A DNA stretch of 64,000 nucleotides from JACVRW01 sp046735115 (GTDB taxonomy: Bacteria; Actinomycetota; Thermoleophilia; Solirubrobacterales; Thermoleophilaceae). Positions 1-7,798 of the stretch are shown piece by piece. Numbering within the stretch: the stretch's first letter is position 1; each line of letters opens with the position of its first letter. Location: assembly GCA_046735115.1 (NCBI GenBank), contig JBKPSR010000027.1, positions 1 through 64,000 on the forward strand. Reading direction: 5' to 3'. Position numbers and translations under genes: made by a program. Below the pieces are notes generated by a model. It had not been told where the DNA came from. It searched no databases and was given only the letters and a program-made list of their open reading frames with translations.

Positions 1-2577
1 AGCTGCGTCACCGGCGCCCTCGGTGCCGTCCGCCTCGACGCGCTCGCTCGCGCCGTCGCCGTCCTTGCCGCCCGCCTCGGCGTGCTCGCTCGCGCCGTCC
101 CCGGGGGGCACGCCAAGCACGCGCGCGTACTCCGCCTCGGCGGTCGCTGCCTGGGCCTCCTCGACCGGTCCGCCGGATGCTGCCGCCACTCGTACGCGCT
201 CGATTAGGGTCTCCGCGCGCTCGTTCGCCGCGCGCTCGGCCTCCGCGTCGCGGCGGTCGTGCGCCAGCTCTGCGGCGTCGCCCTCCACGCGCAGCCCGGC
301 GGCCGATACCAAGGTGATCCGCGCCATGTCCTCGGAGCAGTACTCGATCCGGTCGAGCGCGTCGTCCACGGCGGCTCGCGCCGCCGCGAGGTCGCCGCGC
401 CGGCGCGCGAGCTCGGAGCGCAGGGCGCCGTACGGGCCCACGAACTGCGGCTCCGTCATGCCCGCCTGGGCGTTCTCCAGGGCGGTGAGCGCCTCGTCGG
501 CGAGCGCGATGTCGCCCCGACCCAGTGCGAGCATCGCCCGCGAGAGCTGCCAGAACAGGAAAGTGCCGCCGGTGTGGCGGCGGCTCGCAGCCGGAATAGC
601 GGCCTCGGCCTCGTCCCAGTTGCCCAGGTGGAAGCTGCAGTCGGCGATCGTCAGCCGTAGCCAGTCGGCGGTCCGCCAGGGACTGTCGAGCCCCGCCTCG
701 AGCCCCTCACGAGCGACCGTGACGGCCTCCTGCGTCCGGCCGGCGAGATGCAGGACGTCCGCGATGTTGATCCAGGCGCCGCCCTCGTCCCACGGAACCC
801 CGACCTCACGCGCGATCCCGAGCGATTCGCGCAGCATCCTCACGCCCGCCTCCGGGTCGCCCTGGACGCCGATCGCGGTGCCGAGCGCGTTCAGCGCCCG
901 CCCCTCCGCCTCACGATCGCCGGCCATGCGCGCGACCGCGATCGCCTCCTCCGCGACCTCCCTCGTCTCGGCGAAGCGAGCCTGGACCATCCGCTTCTTC
1001 GCCAGCTGTGAGAGCAGCGTCGCCCGCTCGCGGCTCGGCTCGTCCGGCGGCAGGAGGTCGAGGCCGCGCTTCAGCTCCTCGATCGCCTCGTCCTGACGGT
1101 GCTGCGACCAGAGCGACTGGCTCATCCGCTCGAGCAGCAGTGCGGCAGCCCGCGGGTCGACGTCCTCTCCGACGAGCGCGAGGGCGCGCCGCAGGAGCGC
1201 CTCCTGGCGCGCCGGGTCGCCTGCCTGGTCCGACGCAAGGGCCGCACGCCTCAGCAGCTCGACCTGGTCGATGCCGGCGATGCTCTCGGGATCGGGCACG
1301 GGCTCCCACAGGGCGAGAGCGCGCTCGAACAGAGCCTGCGCCTCGCCGAAGGCGTTCACGCGCTCAGCCGCGAGCGCCGCCCGGACGGCCGCCGCCAGGG
1401 CGTGCGGCTGGTCGCCCGACGAGAACCAGTGGTGCGCCGCCTGTGCCGTGATGTGCGCGCCGCACTCCCCGGCCTCGACGCGCTCCTCGAGCGCTTGCGC
1501 GAGCGCGCCGTGCATCTCGGTGCGCTCACCCGGCAGGAGGTCGTCGTACACGACCTCGCGCAGCAGGGCGTGGCGGAAGCCGTAGCTCTCCTCGCCGACC
1601 GTCACGACGATATGGCTGGCGACCGCCTCGCGGAGCGCGTCGCGAAGGTCCGGCGTGTCGAGTCCGGTAACTGCGGCGACGAGCGTATGGTCGGCGGCCG
1701 GCTGGCACGCGAGCCAGCGGATCAGCTCCTGGGCGGGCGCGGACAGTCGCTCGACGCGGAGCATCAGCGCGTCGCGAAGCGTCTGCGGGAGCGCGCCGCG
1801 CCCGTCGAGGCCGGCGGCGAGGATCTCCTCCGCGTATAGGGCGTTGCCCTCGCTCCGTGAGTACACGCGCTCGACCAGCTCGGGCTCGGGCGGGCCCGCG
1901 AGGATGCCCTCGAGCTGCTCCGCGAGCTCCTCGGGCGTAAAGCGCGGCAGCTCGAGCAGGCGCGCGTACGGGTCGCTCGCCAGCTCGGCCAGCAGCGGCC
2001 TGAGCGGATGGCGGCGGTGGAGCTCGTCGGAGCGGTAGGTGCCGACGATCAGCACGCGCTCCGTGCAGATCGTGCGCGCCAGGAAGCTGATGAACGAGCG
2101 AGTGGAGCTGTCGGCCCAGTGCAGGTCCTCGATGATCAGGATGACCGGCGCCGACTCGGACAGCGTGTCCAGCAGCGCCAGGAGCGCCTCGAAGACGCCC
2201 GACTGGGGGGCCTCGGCGCCGGAGCTGCCGGCGCCGAGGCCCGGGAGGATCGCGTCGAGAGCTGCGCGGAGGGAGGGTGCGAGCGACTCGAGCGCGGGAT
2301 CTCCGTCTCGAACTAGCGGTCGGAGTGCCGTCAAGAGCGGCGCGTACGGGAGCTCGTCCTCTCCCAGCTCGACGCAGTCGCCGGAGAGGACCCGGGCCCC
2401 CGACTCACGCGCGTGGCGGCTCAGCTCCTCGGCAAGTCGCGACTTTCCGACGCCGGACTCACCGCCAACCAATGCGAGCGAAGGTCGGGACTCTGCCGCC
2501 TCGTGCAGCGCGGCCTGAAGCTCCGCGAGCTCCGCGGCTCGCCCTACGAAGCGGGCGCTCGTCATGCGGATGGCCAT
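1..2577 (-). CDS. AAA-ATPase regulator, MalT/LuxR-like (3' end outside window)
   Basis: The minus strand is open from here to the left edge (859 codons, no stop). The start chosen is the ATG at 2577, which follows AGGA by about 10 nt; a second ATG lies at 2562. Right after it comes FVGRAAELAEL, then Walker A GGESGVGKSRLAEEL (about residues 33-47) and Walker B VILIIEDLHWAD, typical of the AAA_16 ATPase of large LuxR/MalT or SARP-class regulators. The rest is helical and TPR-like (ALLRRALAL, EALFERALALWE). A C-terminal LuxR helix-turn-helix would be expected but lies beyond the edge, so the DNA-binding role is inferred. The last visible part is a Gly/Glu-rich linker with an imperfect repeat. 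Confidence 0.85.
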   Translation of the reverse strand, partial: MAIRMTSARFVGRAAELAELQAALHEAAESRPSLALVGGESGVGKSRLAEELSRHARESGARVLSGDCVELGEDELPYAPLLTALRPLVRDGDPALESLAPSLRAALDAILPGLGAGSSGAEAPQSGVFEALLALLDTLSESAPVILIIEDLHWADSSTRSFISFLARTICTERVLIVGTYRSDELHRRHPLRPLLAELASDPYARLLELPRFTPEELAEQLEGILAGPPEPELVERVYSRSEGNALYAEEILAAGLDGRGALPQTLRDALMLRVERLSAPAQELIRWLACQPAADHTLVAAVTGLDTPDLRDALREAVASHIVVTVGEESYGFRHALLREVVYDDLLPGERTEMHGALAQALEERVEAGECGAHITAQAAHHWFSSGDQPHALAAAVRAALAAERVNAFGEAQALFERALALWEPVPDPESIAGIDQVELLRRAALASDQAGDPARQEALLRRALALVGEDVDPRAAALLLERMSQSLWSQHRQDEAIEELKRGLDLLPPDEPSRERATLLSQLAKKRMVQARFAETREVAEEAIAVARMAGDREAEGRALNALGTAIGVQGDPEAGVRMLRESLGIAREVGVPWDEGGAWINIADVLHLAGRTQEAVTVAREGLEAGLDSPWRTADWLRLTIADCSFHLGNWDEAEAAIPAASRRHTGGTFLFWQLSRAMLALGRGDIALADEALTALENAQAGMTEPQFVGPYGALRSELARRRGDLAAARAAVDDALDRIEYCSEDMARITLVSAAGLRVEGDAAELAHDRRDAEAERAANERAETLIERVRVAAASGGPVEEAQAATAEAEYARVLGVPPGDGASEHAEAGGKDGDGASERVEADGTEGAGDAA

Positions 2578-2768
2578 CGACAGAGAATCCTGCCACCCGG
2601 CGCGGTTCGCGTACGGCACTGTCGAGAAGGGAATGGATGTGGATGGCGTTGAGACGGGGGTCCATGGGTGCTCCTGTTCGATCGGTTGCACCCAAGGAGT
2701 GTCGACCTGAGGCGGCGCCCTTACATCGGGCATCCGGAGCGACTTTCGTCGTCGGACCCCTTAGTTGC

Positions 2769-2785
2769 GTAAGTGAAAGCCTTAC
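2769..2785. promoter_or_regulatory. Inverted repeat between divergent genes
   Basis: GTAAG, seven bases, CTTAC forms a perfect 5-bp inverted repeat in the gap between the large regulator (minus strand) and the small Cys protein (plus strand). Its position fits an operator or promoter element, but the arms are short and no second copy was found. Confidence 0.25.
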
Positions 2786-2789
2786 TCCG

Positions 2790-2966
2790 GTGAAGGCGGG
2801 CCTCTGCGACACCTGTGCGTACCAGAAGATCGTCAGGAGCGGGCGCGGCAGTGTGTTCTCCATGTGCCTGCTGCACAGGACCGAGGAGCGCTTCCCCAAG
2901 TACCCGCGGCTACCCGTGGAGCGCTGCCAGGGCTACGAGCGGCGGGAGCTCAGCGGGTCCCGTTGA
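2790..2966 (+). CDS. Small Cys-containing conserved protein
   Basis: A 58-residue protein from GTG at 2790. It begins MKAGLCDTCAYQKIVRS and carries CxxC near the N terminus, then FSMCLLH, then RLPVERCQGYERR. Four cysteines in 58 residues, with one CxxC pair, suggest a small zinc-ribbon-like fold or a redox-active protein; no function is known to me. No clear Shine-Dalgarno is seen, so the start is tentative. Its last 17 bases overlap the 3' end of the converging lipoprotein gene. The coding evidence is the coherent Cys pattern and the motif PKYPRLPV, which resembles small proteins I associate with related actinobacteria. Confidence 0.6.
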   Translation: MKAGLCDTCAYQKIVRSGRGSVFSMCLLHRTEERFPKYPRLPVERCQGYERRELSGSR

Positions 2967-3558
2967 CGATCGTGTGGCCGTCGTCGGCCACGCGCACGTC
3001 GGGCGCGGTGTCGGAGATCGTCCCCGAGAACTGGCCGCGCGGCGCCGGGCCGCCGCCGGCCGCCACCGCCTGGGCCTTGCCGTCGAGCCCGGCCGCGACG
3101 CGCCAGTTGATCTTGAAGTCGCCGGCCTTCACGGCCGTGACCGACCAGCGGAGGGTCCGCTCCTCCTTCGGCTTGAGCGGCCCGCACGCCCACGTGTTCA
3201 CGTAGGCGGTGTCGCAGCCGCGCGGGGTAGCGTCCTTCGCCTCCGGGAAGCCGGCGATCTTGACCTGCACGCCGTTCACGGCGAACACGGGGCGGGTGGG
3301 ATCGGCGAGGTTCGGGTCGTTCTCCTGCTCGTCGAACCCGTTCACCGTCATGGCGATGTTCGGGATCGTCTTGTCGCCCGCGTTGCGAACCGTCAGTACG
3401 AGGTCGGAGCTCTTGGCGAGCTTCTGCTTCTCGGGGAACTTGGCCTGAACGACCTCAACCGGGAAGTTTCCCTCCGGCTCGTTCTCGTCCTGCCGCTCTC
3501 CGCCACCGCATCCTGCGACCGCGAGAAGGCACAGCGTTGCAACGCCCTTGGCCCTCAA
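2950..3558 (-). CDS. Secreted lipoprotein, unknown function
   Basis: About 202 residues from a TTG at 3558. The N terminus MRAKGVATLCLLAVAGCGGG is a compact lipoprotein signal with lipobox AVAGC, so the mature protein should be a lipid-anchored extracytoplasmic protein. The body reads as an immunoglobulin-like beta domain (VEVVQAKFPEKQKLAKSSD, LVLTVRNAGDKTIPNIAMT, TLRWSVTAVKAGDFKINW), similar to DUF11/CARDB-type folds. The reading frame stays open well upstream, and TTG is chosen because it puts the signal peptide at the N terminus. It is divergent from the Mce operon and may serve the same envelope process, which is inference from position only. Confidence 0.7.
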   Translation of the reverse strand: MRAKGVATLCLLAVAGCGGGERQDENEPEGNFPVEVVQAKFPEKQKLAKSSDLVLTVRNAGDKTIPNIAMTVNGFDEQENDPNLADPTRPVFAVNGVQVKIAGFPEAKDATPRGCDTAYVNTWACGPLKPKEERTLRWSVTAVKAGDFKINWRVAAGLDGKAQAVAAGGGPAPRGQFSGTISDTAPDVRVADDGHTIVNGTR

Positions 3559-3616
3559 AGCGGGGCGAACATACCACCGAAAAGACGGTCCACGCGCCGG
3601 TTCGCGCCAACTGCGG

Positions 3617-3648
3617 CCGTTCGGTAAGCACCGGGCGGTGCCCGGTGC
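3617..3648 (-). repeat. Dispersed 32-bp hairpin element, copy 1
   Basis: Read on the minus strand, GCACCGGGC and GCCCGGTGC form a perfect 9-bp stem around a 3-4 nt loop, followed by the tail TTACCGAACGG. Closely related copies occur at 20448-20479 and 35815-35846. Here it sits in the divergent gap between the lipoprotein and the Mce operon, where no minus-strand gene ends, so it is not simply a gene terminator. Confidence 0.6.
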
Positions 3649-3768
3649 GCAGCCATGCTTTTCCGCTAACGGTTCCCTCTGGCGGCGCTGTTTGCCATGC
3701 CATAGGCTGTTGCCGCGTACGTGTTCTGGGGGAATTGGGTAGTCCCCCACGGAGGGAGTTACGGAGTA

Positions 3769-4575
3769 GTGGTCCGAAGCGCAGCTGATCGGGTCTTCTT
3801 GCCGACCAAGAACCTGCTGGAGCAGGTCGGCGACATGATGATCCTCACCGGGAAGACCCTGGTCTCGGCGATTCGCCCGCCGTATCCCTACGGCACGGAG
3901 TTCGTCCAGCAGTTCCTGTTCATGCTGCGGCTCTGCTGGCTGCCGCTCACGATCTCGACAATCGCGTTCGGCTACGGCGCGCCGGGCCTCCAGGCCGGCA
4001 ACTTCCTCGTCCTGTTCGGCGCCATCGACCGCCTCGGCGGCTTCTTCGTGCTCGCCTCGATCCGCGAGTTCGCGCCGTTCGTGACGGCGATCATCCTCGC
4101 CGGCGTCGGCGGCACCGCCATCACGGCCGACCTCGGCGCCCGCAAGATCCGTGAGGAGCTCGACGCGCTCCAGGTGCTCGGCGTCGACCCCATCAAGAAC
4201 CTCGTCGTGCCGCGCTTCCTGGCGCTTATGGTCGTGACCGGACTGTTCAACATCTACGCGCTGATCTTCGGCATCTTCGGCGGCGTCCTCGCGACGCTCA
4301 CGTTCGACGCGCCGCTCGGGCCGTTCTTCGCGACGCTCTTGAACAACGCCAGCACCACGGACCTGTGGGGATCGGTGGTCAAGACGACGCTCTTCGGAGC
4401 GATCATCGCGATCGTCTCCTGCTACAAGGGGATGACGGCCTCGGGAGGTGCCGAAGGCGTTGGGAGGGCCGTCAACCAAGGCGTCGTGATCGAGTTCCTC
4501 GGCATCTTCGCCTTCAACTACGTCTTCACGCAGACGCTCCTGGCAACCCATCCCGAGATCTCCGTGATCAAGTAG
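3769..4575 (+). CDS. mlaE: MlaE/YrbE-type permease of Mce transporter (first)
   Basis: A 268-residue membrane protein, about the normal size for MlaE/YrbE permeases. The start chosen is GTG at 3769, with GGAGGGAG at 3751-3758 as ribosome site; an in-frame GTG at 3721 would add 16 residues without such a site. Several hydrophobic helices surround the family's conserved segment GGTAITADLGARKIREELDA followed by LQVLGVDPIKN. In MlaFEDB-like systems MlaE dimers form the membrane channel driven by the ATPase and capped by MCE-domain proteins. It heads the operon and is followed 2 bp later by the second permease, as in actinobacterial yrbEA-yrbEB pairs. Confidence 0.92.
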   Translation: MVRSAADRVFLPTKNLLEQVGDMMILTGKTLVSAIRPPYPYGTEFVQQFLFMLRLCWLPLTISTIAFGYGAPGLQAGNFLVLFGAIDRLGGFFVLASIREFAPFVTAIILAGVGGTAITADLGARKIREELDALQVLGVDPIKNLVVPRFLALMVVTGLFNIYALIFGIFGGVLATLTFDAPLGPFFATLLNNASTTDLWGSVVKTTLFGAIIAIVSCYKGMTASGGAEGVGRAVNQGVVIEFLGIFAFNYVFTQTLLATHPEISVIK

Positions 4576-4577
4576 CA

Positions 4578-5378
4578 ATGGGGCGCACGTGGCTCAGCGT
4601 TCCCCGGGACTGGATCGCATCCTTCGGCGACATCGCGAAGTTCTGCGCGCGCGTCGCGGGCGCGGTCTTCAACGGAAAGGTCTTCCACTTCTTCGGCGAG
4701 GCGCTCCGTCAGGCCGGCATCCTGATCCTCGGCTCCGCACTCGTGATCTGGGGGCTCGCGTTCATCCTGGGCCTCCAGTGCGGCATCGAGGGCGCCTACT
4801 TCAACCGCTCGGTCGGCGCGCCGGCCTACGCCGGGGTCTTCAGCGCCTGGTGCGATTTGCGCGAGATCATGCCTTACGCGTTCGGCTACATGATGTCCGC
4901 GAAGGTCGGCACCGGACTCGTAGCGGAGATCGGCGCCATGCGCATCTCGGACGAGATCGACGCCCTCGAGGTGATGGGCATCAACTCGCTGGTCTTCCTG
5001 TGCGCCACGCGCCTGCTGGCGGCCTGGATGGTGCTGCCGTTCATGTACATCGCGGCGGTCGGAGCGGGATTCTTCGCAAGCTATCTGGCGGTGGTGCAGC
5101 AGATCGGGGAGGTGTCCTCAGGAGGCTTCTTCCTGATCTTCTGGATGTTCCAGAACCCACCGGACCTTTTCTACAGCCTGATCAAGGGCATGGCGATGGC
5201 CACGATCATCGTGCTCGTCGGGTGCTACTACGGCTACAACGCCAGCGGGGGCCCGGTGGGAGTCGGCACGGCGACGGCGAAATCGATGGTGCTGAACACG
5301 GTGATGGTCCATCTCGTCGGAATGGTGGGGACGCAGATCTTCTGGGGCTCGAATCCGAGAGCCCCGATAGGTGGGTGA
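4578..5378 (+). CDS. mlaE: MlaE/YrbE-type permease of Mce transporter (second)
   Basis: A 266-residue paralogue of the preceding gene, starting at the ATG directly after that gene's stop. The MlaE signature is clear: GTGLVAEIGAMRISDEIDAL then EVMGINSLVF, with hydrophobic helices on both sides and a conserved CYYGYNASGG near the C terminus matching CYKGMTASGG of the first permease. The two are expected to form a heterodimeric permease, as proposed for YrbEA/YrbEB of mycobacterial Mce systems. The downstream ATPase reading frame begins at or just after this gene's end, consistent with translational coupling. Confidence 0.92.
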   Translation: MGRTWLSVPRDWIASFGDIAKFCARVAGAVFNGKVFHFFGEALRQAGILILGSALVIWGLAFILGLQCGIEGAYFNRSVGAPAYAGVFSAWCDLREIMPYAFGYMMSAKVGTGLVAEIGAMRISDEIDALEVMGINSLVFLCATRLLAAWMVLPFMYIAAVGAGFFASYLAVVQQIGEVSSGGFFLIFWMFQNPPDLFYSLIKGMAMATIIVLVGCYYGYNASGGPVGVGTATAKSMVLNTVMVHLVGMVGTQIFWGSNPRAPIGG

Positions 5379-6363
5379 GAGGGAAGTGACGGAGGAGCGC
5401 AGAGAAGACATCCACGGCGAGGAGCGCCAGGAGGCGGATCCCGACGCGGAGACGCGTCCGCTGGACGCGCGCGACTGGGAGGAGAGCCGCGGGGAGCAGG
5501 AGCAGGAGGAGCGGCCGCGTGGGACGGGCGAGATGACGCACGAGCGCGGCTCTCAGGCCGAGGCCGACGAGTACCAGTGGCACACCGGCAGGAAGCGCGA
5601 GCACGGCTCGGAGGACGCCGTCGAGTTCATCGACGTCGTCAAGGCCTTCGGCCGCAACCGAGTGCTGAACGGGCTCAACCTGGGCCTGCCAGACAACCAG
5701 ATCTCGATGATCCTGGGGCCGTCCGGTACGGGCAAGTCCGTCTGCATCAAGCACATGGTCGGCCTCCTGTATCCCGACGAGGGCGACGTGCTGGTGCATG
5801 GCCAGTCGGTCCCGGACATGGCCGACGAGGAGCTCTTCGAGATGCGCAAGAAGTTCGGCGTCCTGTTCCAAGACGGCGCGCTCTTCGGCTCGATGAACGT
5901 CTACGACAACACTGCGTTCCCGCTCCGCCAGCACACGGACAAGGGCGAGGACGAGATCCGCGAGATCGTGTCGAGGCGGCTCGGCGAGGTGGGCCTTGCG
6001 GCCGCGGCCGAGAAGATGCCGAACGAGCTGTCGGGCGGGATGCGCAAGCGGGCCGGCTTCGCCCGCGCGCTCGTGCTCGACCCCGACATCGTGCTCTTCG
6101 ACGAGCCCGACTCCGGCCTCGACCCCGTCCGCACGGCGCTCCTCTGCGAGCTGATCATGGAGGTGCACGACGAGAACGGCGGCGCGTACTGCGTGATCAC
6201 CCACGACATCATGTCCGCGCGCCGTGTGGCCGACTACATCGCAATTCTGTGGAAGGGCAGGATTGTCGAGTCTGGTCCGGCGTCAGAGCTCTTCAACTCG
6301 GATAACCAGTTCGTGAGGCAGTTCTTGTCCGGAGAGGCGCAGGGGCCGCTCGGCATGGAGTAG
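5371..6363 (+). CDS. mlaF: MlaF/Mkl-type ABC ATPase of Mce transporter
   Basis: An ABC ATPase with Walker A GPSGTGKS (about residues 116-123 from this start), signature LSGGM, Walker B DIVLFDEPDSGLDP and switch His in VITHD, matching MlaF/MceG ATPases. About 80 residues precede the ATPase core; they are acidic and rich in Glu, Arg and Gln (GEQEQEERPRGTGE), which is unusual. Alternative in-frame starts are GTG 5386 and ATG 5533; the latter would remove most of the extension. The gene sits between the permeases and the Mce genes. In mycobacteria the equivalent MceG is encoded away from mce operons, so this layout is more Mla-like. Confidence 0.9.
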   Translation: MGEREVTEERREDIHGEERQEADPDAETRPLDARDWEESRGEQEQEERPRGTGEMTHERGSQAEADEYQWHTGRKREHGSEDAVEFIDVVKAFGRNRVLNGLNLGLPDNQISMILGPSGTGKSVCIKHMVGLLYPDEGDVLVHGQSVPDMADEELFEMRKKFGVLFQDGALFGSMNVYDNTAFPLRQHTDKGEDEIREIVSRRLGEVGLAAAAEKMPNELSGGMRKRAGFARALVLDPDIVLFDEPDSGLDPVRTALLCELIMEVHDENGGAYCVITHDIMSARRVADYIAILWKGRIVESGPASELFNSDNQFVRQFLSGEAQGPLGME

Positions 6364-6418
6364 GCAGGTAGGCGCGCCGTAAAACGCGCTGCGGGAGGCG
6401 TCGGTCGTTTGACCGCGC

Positions 6419-7798
6419 TTGGACTCGAAGAAAAGAGAGGGAAGGACTCGCGAGCCGCTCCAAGGTGAGCGCGGCTCCACCGTGGCGCGGATTCTCGCGA
6501 CCGCGGCGCTGATCGCCGCGATCGCGCTCGTCGCGCTCGCGCTGTTCGGCGGCGGCGACCCGTATCGCGTAAAGGTCGTCTTTGACAACGCCGGCCAGCT
6601 CGTGACCGGGAACGAGGTGCGGGTCGGCGGACAGCCTGTCGGGTCGATCTCCGACATCGAGCTGGACGACTCCGCGAACGCCGTCGTGACGATGGACGTC
6701 GACGACGACTTCGCGCCGCTCCACGAGGGTACGAAGGCCACCATCCGCGCGGCCTCGCTGTCGGGCATCACGAGCCGATATGTGTCGCTACAGCCCGGCC
6801 CGAACAACGCGGACAAGATCGACGACGGAGGCCGCATCGGCGCGGACGAGACCTCGTCACCGGTCGATCTCGACATGGTCTTCAACTCGCTCGACGCCAA
6901 GACGCGAGCGGGTCTCCGGAACCTGATTCGCGGCTCGGGCGACTGGTACGACACGCGCGGCACAGAGGCCGGCCAGAGCACCAAGTACTTCGCTCCCTTC
7001 CTGACCAGTACCGCGTCGCTGGCCGACGAGCTCGCGCTCGACCAGTCCGTGCTTCAGCGCTTCCTGGAGGATGGCGCGGCCACGGTGTCCACGATCGCCG
7101 AGCGCCGCGACGACCTCGCGGGGCTCGTCGTCAACACGAACGGCGCGATGCGGGCGATCGCGCACGAGAGCACGTCGCTCCAGCGGGCCCTCGAGCTGCT
7201 GCCGGACACGTTCCGCAAGGCGAACACGACGTTCGTGAACCTGCGTGGCACGCTCGATGACCTCCAGCGCCTGGTCGACGAGTCGAAGCCCGCGACCCGC
7301 CGGCTCGCGCCGTTCTTCCGCGACCTGCGCCCGCTCGTGGCTGACCTGCGCCCGACGATCGCCGACCTGCGCGACCTGATCCGCCTGCCCGGCAGGGGCA
7401 ACGACCTGATCGAGCTCACCGCCAAGCAGCCGCGCCTGGCGCGGCTCACGGGATCGGTGTTCCCGCGCGCCATCCAGACGCTCGACCGTGCCCAGCCGGT
7501 GATCTCGTACGCGCGCCAGTACACCCCCGACCTCGCCGCCTGGTTCACCAAGTTCGGCCAGGTGGCCGGCTACTACGACGCCAACGGCCACTACGCGCGC
7601 GTCATGCCCGTCTTCAGCCCCGCGCGCCTCAACTCGGACAACACGCTCGAGGCGCTCCCGCCGGGCCAGCGACTCGACGGATTCGAGCGCGGGGTCCTCC
7701 GCCACTGCCCGGGCGGAGCGGTTCAGCCGCCGCCCGACGGATCGGCGCCGGCACCCGCCGAGGGCTGCGACACCGACGACACCCCACCCGGCCCATGA
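6419..7798 (+). CDS. Mce/MlaD-domain protein 1
   Basis: About 459 residues from TTG at 6419; a GTG at 6482 is an alternative, and neither has a strong ribosome site. A basic N terminus precedes a single transmembrane anchor (ATAALIAAIALVALALFGG) and then an MlaD/MCE domain: YRVKVVFDNAGQLVTGNEVR and VGGQPVGSISDIE. A long helical region follows (TLDDLQRLVDESKPATRRLA), as in Mce proteins that build an extracytoplasmic lipid-conducting tube. First of six consecutive Mce genes; its ATG/TGA overlap with the next indicates coupled translation. The role is inferred to be lipid or sterol-like substrate transfer. Confidence 0.9.
   Translation: MDSKKREGRTREPLQGERGSTVARILATAALIAAIALVALALFGGGDPYRVKVVFDNAGQLVTGNEVRVGGQPVGSISDIELDDSANAVVTMDVDDDFAPLHEGTKATIRAASLSGITSRYVSLQPGPNNADKIDDGGRIGADETSSPVDLDMVFNSLDAKTRAGLRNLIRGSGDWYDTRGTEAGQSTKYFAPFLTSTASLADELALDQSVLQRFLEDGAATVSTIAERRDDLAGLVVNTNGAMRAIAHESTSLQRALELLPDTFRKANTTFVNLRGTLDDLQRLVDESKPATRRLAPFFRDLRPLVADLRPTIADLRDLIRLPGRGNDLIELTAKQPRLARLTGSVFPRAIQTLDRAQPVISYARQYTPDLAAWFTKFGQVAGYYDANGHYARVMPVFSPARLNSDNTLEALPPGQRLDGFERGVLRHCPGGAVQPPPDGSAPAPAEGCDTDDTPPGP

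Noticed and set aside
23..1096. Long plus-strand open frame rich in Ser, Ala and Arg
   Set aside because: It lies opposite the AAA-ATPase regulator, whose minus-strand translation has clear Walker motifs. The low-complexity Ser/Ala/Arg composition is the usual antisense shadow in high-GC DNA.
2459..2899. 146-codon minus-strand ORF starting MGKRSSVLC
   Set aside because: It overlaps the start of the ATPase regulator in another frame and runs antisense to the small Cys protein; no motif supports it.
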